NCBI GenBank assembly: GCA_964444065.1
Contig: CAYUFL010000004.1
Location: 1-64,000, forward strand
Direction of reading: 5' to 3'
Origin: JBGMEA01 sp964444065
GTDB lineage: Bacteria; Bacillota; Clostridia; Eubacteriales; Anaerofustaceae
DNA length: 64,000 nucleotides
A program made the translations under genes and the position numbers. Shown here in pieces: positions 41,007 through 49,282 of the stretch (position 1 is the stretch's first letter; every line of letters begins with the position of its first letter). The notes beneath the pieces were generated by a model, which made no database searches, was not told the origin of the DNA, and saw nothing but the letters and a program-made list of their open reading frames with translations.

Positions 41007-41645
41007 TCAGAGACCACCGAACAGAAGTGACAGAAGATTGCTTGAGACAAACAATACGAAAAGCGCCGCACTGATCAATATCGATTTCACTCGCTGTTTT
41101 GGACGGTTTGACAGCATAAAGAAAAGGATGCAAGCCAGCACCAGTTCAATTCCGTGTGCGGTACGGAATGTATAGACAAACGAATATCCTTCCGTAAGCA
41201 TCAGCGCGATTGGAAGCGAGGCGCAAAATGCCGCAAACCAACCGACTCCCGCGCCGTACCAGACGATCCGCCCGCAAAGCGGGGAAGCCAGTGCGATTGT
41301 GCCCCAGATGAGCATGACTGCGACAGGCGTGAAGCCGAAAAAGAAAGTGGTTGTCAGGTAGTATCCCACCAGCATGCCGACAAAAAAAGCAAAAACACGA
41401 AGCGCCGCGTTCCCTGCATGCGGTGCTTTTACCGCAATCAAAGACGCCGAGAAAATCCACACACCGAGCATGGTAAAGAGCTCTCCCGGCAAAGCAATAT
41501 GATCGGCGAACTTCGCTGCGATGCCCATTGCCGCTCCGATTGCAAGTATAATCAAAAGTCTGCGGATGGCTTCCTGTTTTGAGATGCGTTGCGGGACGCG
41601 AACAGAATTGAGGCGTTCAGACAGCCGATATTGTTTTTGAGTCAT
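41007..41645 (-). CDS. Conserved multi-pass membrane protein, function unknown
   Basis: The 212-residue protein has about seven hydrophobic helices with a charged, cytosolic N-terminus (RISKQEAIRRLL). It resembles uncharacterised integral membrane proteins of Firmicutes, including a FVGMLVGYYLTTTFFFG segment, but I cannot name a family. ATG 41645 follows GGAAGGGATTTCTGGAT; a GTG ten codons upstream is a weaker option. It is transcribed alone. Confidence 0.65.
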   Translation of the reverse strand: MTQKQYRLSERLNSVRVPQRISKQEAIRRLLIILAIGAAMGIAAKFADHIALPGELFTMLGVWIFSASLIAVKAPHAGNAALRVFAFFVGMLVGYYLTTTFFFGFTPVAVMLIWGTIALASPLCGRIVWYGAGVGWFAAFCASLPIALMLTEGYSFVYTFRTAHGIELVLACILFFMLSNRPKQRVKSILISAALFVLFVSSNLLSLLFGGL

Positions 41646-41755
41646 ATCCAGAAATCCCTTCCGACAGGCATTCACAGTTTAAATGTTACAAGGATCGTTC
41701 TTCATAAAAAGCGGTTTGCATGATGGCGCAAACCGCTTCTGTTTTGCTGAGCATA

Positions 41756-43213
41756 CTACTGATCAAATCCGCTGATCAGTTTTTCGAAAAAGACGACCAT
41801 TCGTTTGATATTGTCAACCGAAATATGTTCGTCCGCCGCATGCATCGTGCCTTTTTGTTCATCGTTGATGAGTGCGGGTGTGAAACGATAGACGCAGTTG
41901 CATACGTTGTAATACTTTCTCGCATCCGTTCCGCCGAGCACGAGATAAGGCGTCGGGATGGCATTCGGATAGACTTCGCCGATGATTTCCAGGAGTTTCC
42001 GATATCCTTTACTGTCCATTTCCGATATCGGGGAAGGTTGTTCTATCAGCATCGGGGTGACGGTCGCGTTGATACCCATGCATGCTGCCTGCAAATGTGC
42101 TTTCATATCATCCGGGGTATTTCCCGGCAGCACACGCGCATTGACAACGAGCTCCGCAGTCTGCGGCAATACGTTCGGCGCGTCGCTTCCTTTTGCCATT
42201 GTCACAGCGGTGGTGGTGCGGATCATCGCATTTGTGGTATCGCCCGCCGCCAGTACTTTAATCAGCAGCGGTTTGAACAGCCATAGATTGGTGACTGCCA
42301 TTTTGACTGCGAATCCCATTTCATCGCAGATATTTTTGAGCAGGTTGATGACAATCGGTGTCAGTATGGGTATCATTTGCTTATTTTCGATATTGACCGC
42401 GATCTGTCCGATCTGTCCGAGCGCCGAGTGTTTCGGCGGCATGGACGAGTGTCCTCCCTGTGCAGTGACAGTGATTTTAAAATTGTTGAATCCTTTTTCG
42501 GCGACCCCGATGAGTGCGAGAGGAGATTTGACGCCTTTGATGGCATCGGTGATGGCAATACCGCCTTCGTCGTAGACGGCTTCAAAACGAGTCCCCTGAG
42601 ATTCGAAATATTCAGCCATCTTCAGCGCACCTTCGCCGCCGCCGAGTTCTTCGTCATGTCCGAATGCGAGTGTGATACCGCGTGACGGTGCGAAGCCGTC
42701 CTTAAGCAGATTCTCAACCGCCTGCATGATCGCGATGAGCATGTTCTTATTGTCCAGGGTACCTCGTCCGTAGAGATTTCCATTTTCGATTTCACCCGAA
42801 AACGGCGGTTTTGTCCATTGTCCAAGGGTGGTATCGTCCACAGGAACGACATCGCTGTGTGCCAGAAACAGCAACGGCAGCAAGGTTTTGTCTGTCCCGT
42901 TCAGCGTGTAGATCATCGACTGTCCGTTGATCAGCTGCAACTCGAATTTGCTGTGAACCATAGGGAAAGCCTCTTTCAGGAACGCACGGAATTTTTCAAA
43001 CTCCGTGAAGTCCTGCGGTTGTTCGGGCGGCTGTGAAACAGTGCGGAATGTGACTGCCTTCGCCATGTTCTGAACAGCATCGTCCATCTCGCGATTCACG
43101 ATCATGGGTTCTTTTGCTGCGGGCGCATGTTCATTTTTATACGAAAAAGTACGGATCAGGACAGTGGCAAGCAATAATACGATAATACCGATTAAAATGT
43201 AAACAAAAATCAT
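41756..43213 (-). CDS. M20-family metallopeptidase, carboxypeptidase-S/PM20D1-like, membrane-anchored
   Basis: The 485-residue protein has one N-terminal membrane helix and a full M20 domain. Metal and catalytic sites are visible: AHSDVVP (His and Asp), GRGTLDNKNM (bridging Asp), GHDEELGG (Glu-Glu), YDEGG and GTMHAADEHI (last His). The GGHSSMPP motif lies in the dimerisation domain. Such enzymes hydrolyse or form N-acyl amino acids or small peptides. ATG 43213 was chosen over a TTG two codons upstream because of AAAGGATACTTGCTC. It is likely extracytoplasmic. Confidence 0.88.
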   Translation of the reverse strand: MIFVYILIGIIVLLLATVLIRTFSYKNEHAPAAKEPMIVNREMDDAVQNMAKAVTFRTVSQPPEQPQDFTEFEKFRAFLKEAFPMVHSKFELQLINGQSMIYTLNGTDKTLLPLLFLAHSDVVPVDDTTLGQWTKPPFSGEIENGNLYGRGTLDNKNMLIAIMQAVENLLKDGFAPSRGITLAFGHDEELGGGEGALKMAEYFESQGTRFEAVYDEGGIAITDAIKGVKSPLALIGVAEKGFNNFKITVTAQGGHSSMPPKHSALGQIGQIAVNIENKQMIPILTPIVINLLKNICDEMGFAVKMAVTNLWLFKPLLIKVLAAGDTTNAMIRTTTAVTMAKGSDAPNVLPQTAELVVNARVLPGNTPDDMKAHLQAACMGINATVTPMLIEQPSPISEMDSKGYRKLLEIIGEVYPNAIPTPYLVLGGTDARKYYNVCNCVYRFTPALINDEQKGTMHAADEHISVDNIKRMVVFFEKLISGFDQ

Positions 43214-43261
43214 GAGCAAGTATCCTTTCTGACAGAAAGTTGAATTGCCCTCATTATAGTC

Positions 43262-44248
43262 TCAATAGCACAATAAATCAATCAATTCCGCGCGTTTCAG
43301 ATTGACAATGACATTATCAAACGCAATTTCGTCCAGTCTTCGCCCGATGCCGTCTTCGCTGAATTGTGCACCGACCAGGTGTTGTTCCAATTCTTCGATA
43401 CTTCCCGAAAAAAAGAAATCGCCATAGATTTTAATTGCATCAATGATGCCTTCCGAAACATTGATATGGGCTTCCACGATACCGGCATCGTATTTTTTAC
43501 GCTTTGTGATTGCGAAATCAGGCGAAGCACCGAAATTGTGTTCCCATGTGCCGTATTTTTCCTGTACGCGTCTTTCTGTTTCGGACAGATCATGTTCTGT
43601 GAGGTGATATTCTTCGAAATCCACGTTTTGATAGAACGAACGGATGAGATGTTCGCGGAATGCTTCAATTGTGATTTCTGTGCTCAGACTGTCTTTCAGA
43701 TTCGCGACACGGCTGCGCACCGATTCAATCGCTTTTGATTCTATTTTGAGTTGGCTGACGTTGAGCGCATTGACCAGTGCTTCGATATCCACATCAAACA
43801 TCAGTGTGCCGTGATGCAGCACTTTTGTCTTGTTCATCAGCTGTGCGTTTCCGCTGAATTTTTTTCCGTCAATCAGAATATCGTTGCGTCCGCTCAGTTC
43901 GCTTTCGATCCCGAGTTCTTTGAGTGCCGAGATCACGGGAAGGGTGTATTTTTGAAAGTCGATCATTTCACCTTCTCTGCGGCGAAATACAAACGAGAAG
44001 TTCAGGTTTCCGCCGTCGTGATAAACCGCACCTCCGCCGGAAATTCTGCGCGCGACGATAATCTCGTGCTCTTTTACATATGTCTCGTTGATTTCGGCAT
44101 ATGTATTCTGGTGTTTCCCGACAATGATCGACGGTTTGTGAATATAGAAAAAGACGTAATCGTCGTCGAATGACGCCGTATTCATCAGATAATCTTCAAA
44201 TGCCATATTCCAATAAGGGATGGACCAGTCGGTTTTAATATACTTCAT
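43262..44248 (-). CDS. lplA: Lipoate-protein ligase A
   Basis: The 328-residue enzyme adenylates free lipoate and attaches it to E2 or GcvH lysines. Seen are RRISGGGAVYHD (67-78), Lys130 in DGKKFSGNAQ, and the C-terminal accessory domain that distinguishes full-length LplA. No lipoate synthase or dehydrogenase complex is in the window, so the organism probably scavenges lipoate. The QueG-like gene ends 12 bases upstream on the same strand and may share the transcript. Confidence 0.94.
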   Translation of the reverse strand: MKYIKTDWSIPYWNMAFEDYLMNTASFDDDYVFFYIHKPSIIVGKHQNTYAEINETYVKEHEIIVARRISGGGAVYHDGGNLNFSFVFRRREGEMIDFQKYTLPVISALKELGIESELSGRNDILIDGKKFSGNAQLMNKTKVLHHGTLMFDVDIEALVNALNVSQLKIESKAIESVRSRVANLKDSLSTEITIEAFREHLIRSFYQNVDFEEYHLTEHDLSETERRVQEKYGTWEHNFGASPDFAITKRKKYDAGIVEAHINVSEGIIDAIKIYGDFFFSGSIEELEQHLVGAQFSEDGIGRRLDEIAFDNVIVNLKRAELIDLLCY

Positions 44249-44260
44249 CGGATTCCTCGT

Positions 44261-44947
44261 TTACTTATTTTTTTGTCCCTTCGGACAGACGGACATACAT
44301 ACGCCGCAGACAAATCCCCGCCCGATCTGCCCAAAGTGTGCACTCATAAAGTCGCTGCACATCCGCGGGTCATAAACCGCTTCCCTTTTGGTTTGCTGTG
44401 TCCAGTTGATGCCATGCAACGCACCCGCCGGGCATGCATTGACACATAAATTGCACTCACCACAGTCGGATTCCGTCATCGGGGTGCCGCAATGCAGCGG
44501 GGCATCCGTCAGGATGGTTGCCAGACGTACGCGCGGTCCGTACTCTTTGTGCAAAAACAGTCCGTTTTTCCCGATGCTGCCGAGCCCTGCAAGGGTCGCC
44601 GCTGTTTTGTGGGAAAACTGCGCGCGGTATTCTTCTCTTTGCGCGGTGCTTTGCGATGCGGCAATCGGGTAGGCATTCCAACCCTGCGATTCCAGCGTCA
44701 TTGCACTGCGCAGGCTGATGTCATTGAGCAGAGCGTTGACTGCTTTGTAATGCGCGTAATATGCCTGAGTCGGTTCACCGTCAATTTCGTCAACGACGCA
44801 GTCAAGCAGTTTTACACAGATGCTGATCGCGCGCGGTCGGTGCGGAATATGTAATTGCGTAATATCCGCAAACCCGATATCGGTTGCGCCGAACGACAAA
44901 ATCGCAGTTCGCAGTTCAGATTCATCCAATGTTTTATGCGCATGCAT
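44261..44947 (-). CDS. QueG-like double [4Fe-4S] reductase, short form (second copy)
   Basis: The 228-residue protein has the same plan as the gene at 14003: KTAATLAGLGSIGKNGLFLHKEYGPRVRLATILTD, cluster one with Cys162, 165, 168, 172 in CGECNLCVNACP, and cluster two with Cys197, 214, 217, 221. It is too short for a canonical QueG. ATG 44947 follows AGGTCAGAAG; the upstream frame lacks support. Members of this group are often called epoxyqueuosine-reductase-like without proof. lplA follows by 12 bases. Confidence 0.75.
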   Translation of the reverse strand: MHAHKTLDESELRTAILSFGATDIGFADITQLHIPHRPRAISICVKLLDCVVDEIDGEPTQAYYAHYKAVNALLNDISLRSAMTLESQGWNAYPIAASQSTAQREEYRAQFSHKTAATLAGLGSIGKNGLFLHKEYGPRVRLATILTDAPLHCGTPMTESDCGECNLCVNACPAGALHGINWTQQTKREAVYDPRMCSDFMSAHFGQIGRGFVCGVCMSVCPKGQKNK

Positions 44948-45330
44948 CTTCTGACCTCGGTTTGTGTTTTTATTTATTTTATGCCCCGTTGCAATGCAGC
45001 GGAGCACAAATCTATTTTATCGATATTCCCGTGAAATGTCAACGAAAACGGTTGTATGGGATGTGTCGCATACGTCTGCGGAGCGGCTTTTCCTGCTATG
45101 CAGATGCAAAGAAGCGAAATGCCCCACAATCACAGGACGAGGCATCTTGCCGTTTGCATGCAGTTATATGCTTCCGTCACTATTTGCATTCTGCTAATGA
45201 GCGTGTTTTTGGGCTCGGATTTTCCTGATAGCATCAATCGGTTGAGAAAAGAGTCGGGGGGCAATATACAATCTTTGCTGTGTTTGGCATATCAAATGTG
45301 ATATACTGGGAACAAAAACGGATTTTGCGT
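44948..45330. other. Gene-free stretch before ccdA
   Basis: About 380 bases with only short overlapping frames of no recognisable content. A TATACT (45301-45306 area) close to its end may be the -10 of ccdA. No RNA gene or repeat was recognised. Confidence 0.5.
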
Positions 45331-45952
45331 ATGGATTATTTTTTAACCTTTATTGAGGGACTGCTCTCATTTATATCCCCCTGTATTCTTCCGCTGCTGC
45401 CGGTCTACTTAGCGTACTTTGCGGGGGCATCGGCGACAACAGGCAGAACAAAACATACCGTTGCGGTGAATGCACTGTGCTTCATTGGCGGATTTTCTCT
45501 GATTTTCATTCTGCTCGGTGCGCTGGCAGGTTCTTTCGGCGTATTGGTGAGCGAATGGCTCGGCTACATTCAGATTGCATTCGGTTTGATTCTGATCTTG
45601 CTCGGTCTGAATTTCACAGGGTTGATTACGATACCGTTCCTTTCGAAGAATGCTTCCGGCACATTCAATACCAAGAAGTACGGATGCGGTGCGTCTTTTG
45701 TGATGGGCATTCTGTTTTGCGCGGGTTGGATTCCGTGCGTGGGTTCCTTTTTGAGCGCCGCATTGATTTCCGCAGCCAATTCGCAGACTGTTTTTCGCGG
45801 AATCCTGTTGCTTGCCTCCTATTCGCTTGGATTGGGTCTGCCTTTTTTCCTCAGTGCAATTCTGATGGATTATCTGAACAAAGCAATTATGTTTCTCAAA
45901 AAACATCACAAATGGGTCAGCATTATTTCGGGTGTACTGCTGATGTTGCTTG
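45331..45952 (+). CDS. ccdA: CcdA-type cytochrome c biogenesis / thiol-transfer membrane protein, cut by assembly gap
   Basis: The visible 207 residues have six hydrophobic segments and the paired cysteines of CcdA/DsbD-beta: FISPCILPLLPVYLAYF and FCAGWIPCVGSF. CcdA passes electrons from cytosolic thioredoxin to an extracytoplasmic thiol protein. The end of the gene is lost in ten N at 45953-45962. I start it at ATG 45331 because the family begins there, though no ribosome site is seen; a GTG at 45280 is open. A TlpA-like partner is at 48755, separated by the gap and foreign-looking genes. Confidence 0.88.
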
Positions 45953-45962
45953 NNNNNNNNNN
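45953..45962. other. Assembly gap (10 N)
   Basis: Ten undetermined bases interrupt the end of ccdA. A run of exactly ten N usually marks a scaffold join of unknown length, so the order of the two sides is not proven by sequence. Confidence 0.95.
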
Positions 45963-46037
45963 CTGCGATGATGTGATGCTTTATTGATTCCCGCGAAATG
46001 TTCGGGTGCACCCCGCATCCGGCGGAGTACCAATCAT

Positions 46038-46790
46038 ATGAAAAAAAACAAAAACAGCTGGATTCGTTTTGCAATTAAGACAGGGATTATTCTCGTTGCC
46101 GCCGGGTTGATTTACTTTGCTTTCGTTACAATGATGCCTGATTTGATTCCTTTGCTGAAAAGCGGAAATGAATCTCAGATTGAGCAATATCTCAGAGACA
46201 GCAACAAATGGCTCGGTTTGCTGTTTACCGCATTGTTGCAATTTGTGCAGGTGCTGTCGGTGATTCTCCCCGGTGCGCCGATTCAGATTGCCGCGGGAAT
46301 CGTCTATGGCACATGGCGTTCATTTTTTGTGTGTCATCTGTCCTCGGTTGCAACGAATATGCTTGTGTTCAATGCTTCGCGCAGACTGGGCAACAAGATG
46401 GATTCGCTGATTCCTGTCAATACCAAATCATCGAAGATGGATTTTATCCGCAAGTCCGAAAACCCTGCCTATATGACCGTGGTCGCCTGTCTGGTGCCGA
46501 TTCTGCCGAACGGGTTTATTCCGTATGCGGCAGCGAAAACAAAAATCACATCGCTCCGATTCGGGCTTGCAATGTATTTCGGCAGTCTGATTCCTGTGCT
46601 TGTGCTGTGCGCTGCGGGCAGCAAGATCATGCAGGGCGGCTATCTTGCATCCGCATTATTGCTCGGGACATTGTTCCTTGCAGTCGTGCTTTTGAGCAGA
46701 TACAAACATGAAGTTTTAAAGATCGTGACACGTATTTCGGAATGCGAGAAGCTAAAAGTAAAGCAAATCAAAAAAAATCATACAAAATAA
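46038..46790 (+). CDS. VTT-domain (TVP38/TMEM64, DedA-like) membrane protein
   Basis: The 250-residue protein has five to six hydrophobic helices and the SNARE-associated/VTT core: VLPGAPIQIAAGIVYGTWRSFFVCHLSSV and PILPNGFIPYAAAKTKITSLRFGLAMYFGSLIP. Relatives are thought to flip phospholipids or undecaprenyl phosphate. ATG 46038 follows GGAG at a long 10-base spacing. The C-terminus is rich in lysine. It is the first gene after the gap, and a weak terminator follows. Confidence 0.82.
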   Translation: MKKNKNSWIRFAIKTGIILVAAGLIYFAFVTMMPDLIPLLKSGNESQIEQYLRDSNKWLGLLFTALLQFVQVLSVILPGAPIQIAAGIVYGTWRSFFVCHLSSVATNMLVFNASRRLGNKMDSLIPVNTKSSKMDFIRKSENPAYMTVVACLVPILPNGFIPYAAAKTKITSLRFGLAMYFGSLIPVLVLCAAGSKIMQGGYLASALLLGTLFLAVVLLSRYKHEVLKIVTRISECEKLKVKQIKKNHTK

Positions 46791-46808
46791 ACACTTTTAA
46801 CAAATGCC

Positions 46809-46836
46809 AGTGTGTATAGATACACACTTATTTTAT
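46809..46836 (+). terminator. Weak terminator after the VTT gene
   Basis: AGTGTGTA (46809-46816) pairs with TACACACT (46821-46828), followed by TATTTTATT. Confidence 0.6.
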
Positions 46837-46868
46837 TGGTGTATCATTAACAGTATAACAAAACAACG

Positions 46869-46917
46869 CAATATAAAGAGATATAACCACAAAATATGGT
46901 TATATCTCTTTATATTG
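46869..46917 (+). repeat. Perfect 21-bp inverted repeat upstream of the AAA/TOPRIM-like pair
   Basis: Bases 46869-46889 and 46897-46917 are perfect inverted copies around a 7-base loop, in AT-rich sequence (arms begin CAATATAAAG). The repeat ends 26 bases before the ATPase start codon, and a TATAAT at 46921-46926 follows directly. If transcription starts upstream, it forms a very stable 5' hairpin; if at that TATAAT, it is an operator-like dyad. Confidence 0.85.
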
Positions 46918-46943
46918 TGTTATAATTAATTAAGGAGGAAATT

Positions 46944-48095
46944 ATGTTAAAAATTTTAAGAATAGAATATAAGAATATTGGCATTTTTGGAGATAATTTT
47001 GCTGTTGATTTTATAGCAACTGATAAAGTAGCAAATGAAGATCAGGTTTTTACTATACGTAAACCAGTATACACCCAACATGTAATGAGTATTATTGGCA
47101 TTAACGCGACAGGGAAATCTACAGCCTTGAGATTAATTAATGCAGCCATGGATATTGTATTAGGGAATAAAGGGTTAAATACTTTAAAATTATCATCAGG
47201 AATTTTATTGCAAGGATCAGAAATAATTGTGGTTTTTTCCAAAGACAAGGAAGTGTATCAATTGCACTCATATATTGGTTTGGAATCTGAAGAGCAAGAT
47301 GATCAAAATAAGGATAGTCCCTATATTTTTACTAATGAAAAAATATACAAAAAAAGTATTATTTCAGTCACCTCCAAAAAAAAGATTTTTAGCTTCGGCG
47401 ATGGAAGTATTATTATGGATAGGAGTGAAGATAGTTCGAACGAACAATTTAATTTTCTGAAGAATACTGATAGTATTGTAATCGCGATTACTAAAAATGA
47501 TAAAGTGTTTTATCGTGACATGATAAATGATGCTAATATTAATATCTACAGAGTATCGGGTGACTCCAATATAGATTTTATTAATTTGTTTGATGACAAT
47601 ATAGAAAGTCTCCATAACGATGATAATGGAGTCGTAGTATGTTTTAATAATAAAGTTCAATTTAACAGTTCGAAATTAGATGCTCAAAATGTAATATCTT
47701 CAGGGACAATAAAAGGAGGGAATTTACTTTTTCTTGCTTCTGTTGCGTTAAAAAGTGGAGGGTATTTGATTGTTGATGAATTAGAAAATCATTTTAATAA
47801 AAAACTGGTGGAAACAATTATTGATTTATTTGATGATCCAAGTATTAATAAATTTGGTGCGTGTCTTATATTCTCAACTCATTATGTAGAAGTCATCGAT
47901 TCAATTAAAAGAAAAGATAACATTTATTTATTGAGACGAAAGAAAAATAAAAAAAGCACAATAGATCAATATTCTGGCTTGATTAAGCGTAATGATGTTA
48001 AAAAAAGTGAAATTTTTTTATCTAATTATATTGATGGCACTGCACCAAGTTATGAGGCAATTCAAAGGGTGAGGGATTATATATGCCAAAGCTGA
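46944..48095 (+). CDS. AAA/OLD-like ABC-type ATPase of a putative defence module
   Basis: The 383-residue protein is an AAA15/AAA21-type ATPase: Walker A GINATGKST (52-60), signature-like SSGTIKGG (252-259), Walker B YLIVDELEN (274-282) and His313 in FSTHY. A long insertion between Walker A and the signature replaces a coiled coil. Similar ATPases pair with TOPRIM or other nuclease-like effectors in anti-phage systems (RloA/RloB, AbiL, PARIS). The gene is strongly AT-rich against its surroundings, a sign of transfer. ATG follows AAGGAGG. The next gene overlaps by 13 bases. Confidence 0.82.
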   Translation: MLKILRIEYKNIGIFGDNFAVDFIATDKVANEDQVFTIRKPVYTQHVMSIIGINATGKSTALRLINAAMDIVLGNKGLNTLKLSSGILLQGSEIIVVFSKDKEVYQLHSYIGLESEEQDDQNKDSPYIFTNEKIYKKSIISVTSKKKIFSFGDGSIIMDRSEDSSNEQFNFLKNTDSIVIAITKNDKVFYRDMINDANINIYRVSGDSNIDFINLFDDNIESLHNDDNGVVVCFNNKVQFNSSKLDAQNVISSGTIKGGNLLFLASVALKSGGYLIVDELENHFNKKLVETIIDLFDDPSINKFGACLIFSTHYVEVIDSIKRKDNIYLLRRKKNKKSTIDQYSGLIKRNDVKKSEIFLSNYIDGTAPSYEAIQRVRDYICQS

Positions 48096-48619
48096 ATTCA
48101 GATTTTGAGGATAAATACGTATTGTGTTTGTGTGAAGGTAATTCTGAAATAGCAATTATGAACATGCTAATTGACCAGAATAAGTTGCTGTTTGAAAGAG
48201 ACTCTTTAGTTCAAAAAAAAGTTCACAAACGTGTTGCTGCAAAGATAGTACAGGATCAATTCTTAAATTTGGATTATGATAAAGGAGTAATTATTCTTAG
48301 AATTATTGATTCACGCAGTGAAAAATTTAATTTGGGGAAATTGTATAAAGATAAATTTCAGGTTCTTTCGATTAACACTACTCCAGAGATTGAGATATTG
48401 GTAATCATAACTGAAGAGGATATTGACGAATTTAATAAGGTTAAATCAACTGAAAAACCGAGCGAGTTTTGTAAAAGAAAATACCGATATAAAGACATAA
48501 AAACCGGTGAATTTGTTAATCGATATTATAGTGACTTATCCAAGTTGTTAGATGCCATACAAAAACATAAAAGTTCATATGGTAAGGAGTGTCTTACAAT
48601 TAGTGACCTGCTAAAATAA
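48083..48619 (+). CDS. TOPRIM/RloB-like putative effector paired with the AAA ATPase
   Basis: The 178-residue protein begins with KYVLCLCEGNSEIAIMNMLI, a TOPRIM-like Glu-Gly loop seen in RloB and AbiLii-type proteins. A later PEIEILVIITEEDIDEFNK block and KPSEFCKRKYRYKD look conserved to me in ATPase-linked hypothetical proteins, though I cannot cite a family. It lacks an obvious second TOPRIM DxD, unless IIDSR serves. It overlaps the ATPase gene by 13 bases and shares its AT-rich codon use, so they form one operon. The effector role is inferred from the pairing. Confidence 0.55.
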   Translation: MPKLNSDFEDKYVLCLCEGNSEIAIMNMLIDQNKLLFERDSLVQKKVHKRVAAKIVQDQFLNLDYDKGVIILRIIDSRSEKFNLGKLYKDKFQVLSINTTPEIEILVIITEEDIDEFNKVKSTEKPSEFCKRKYRYKDIKTGEFVNRYYSDLSKLLDAIQKHKSSYGKECLTISDLLK

Positions 48620-48657
48620 ATCAATGTAATTTTATCCGAGAATCTGCTTTAATAATG

Positions 48658-48689
48658 AAAATATATGTTGTTCGTCGATATATTTTTTG
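48658..48689 (+). terminator. Terminator after the AAA/TOPRIM-like pair
   Basis: AAATATAT (48659-48666) pairs with ATATATTT (48678-48685), with T following. Confidence 0.55.
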
Positions 48690-48754
48690 CGTGACCACAT
48701 CACGGTAATTCGTTTTTCAGTCATTTATAATGAATACATTTGGAGGACAAATAA

Positions 48755-49252
48755 ATGAAGAAAAAAATTACGGTTTTCATTCTGGCATCGTTGCTGGTTT
48801 TCAGCATCAGTGCCTGCGGAAACAGCTCCAGCAGTGAAAAGGCAACCGATTTTACGGAAACAACGCTCGACGGACGAACCGTCAGCCTTTCCGATTATAA
48901 AGGCAGCGTGGTCGTCGTTAATTTCTGGGGTACGTGGTGTCCTTACTGTGTAATGGAGATGGAAGACATCTATGCTGCAACACAGAAATATCCCGATGTT
49001 GTATTCTTAATGGTGAACACATCCCAATCACTCGGACATGAATCAACGGAAGCCATTCAGTCTTATTTCGATCTGGCGGGATTTTCGTTTGACAATATTC
49101 TCTTAAACCAAAAAACAGCCCAAAGCTACGGCATCCGCTCTTTCCCGACCACCTATGTGATTGATGCGGACGGCAACGTTTACGAAAAGGTAACGGGAAC
49201 GGTCGAAGGAACAAAACTGGGAACGATGATCGAAAAAGCGGCGAAACAATAA
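48755..49252 (+). CDS. TlpA/ResA-like thioredoxin lipoprotein
   Basis: The 165-residue protein has a lipoprotein signal (lipobox ISAC, Cys21) and a TlpA-type thioredoxin fold with the redox centre WCPYC (Cys62, Cys65) and the cis-proline segment SFPTTYVID. It would sit on the outer face of the membrane and be reduced by CcdA. TATAAT at 48726-48731 and TTTGGAGGAC in front of ATG support its own promoter. The ccdA gene at 45331 is the expected partner. The following gene starts 30 bases after its stop. Confidence 0.92.
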   Translation: MKKKITVFILASLLVFSISACGNSSSSEKATDFTETTLDGRTVSLSDYKGSVVVVNFWGTWCPYCVMEMEDIYAATQKYPDVVFLMVNTSQSLGHESTEAIQSYFDLAGFSFDNILLNQKTAQSYGIRSFPTTYVIDADGNVYEKVTGTVEGTKLGTMIEKAAKQ

Positions 49253-49282
49253 CGGATTCGCCCATCGGAGAGGAGACCGACT

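Noticed and set aside
45056..45301. Small frames before ccdA
   Set aside because: Odd composition, overlapping frames on the same strand, no ribosome site.
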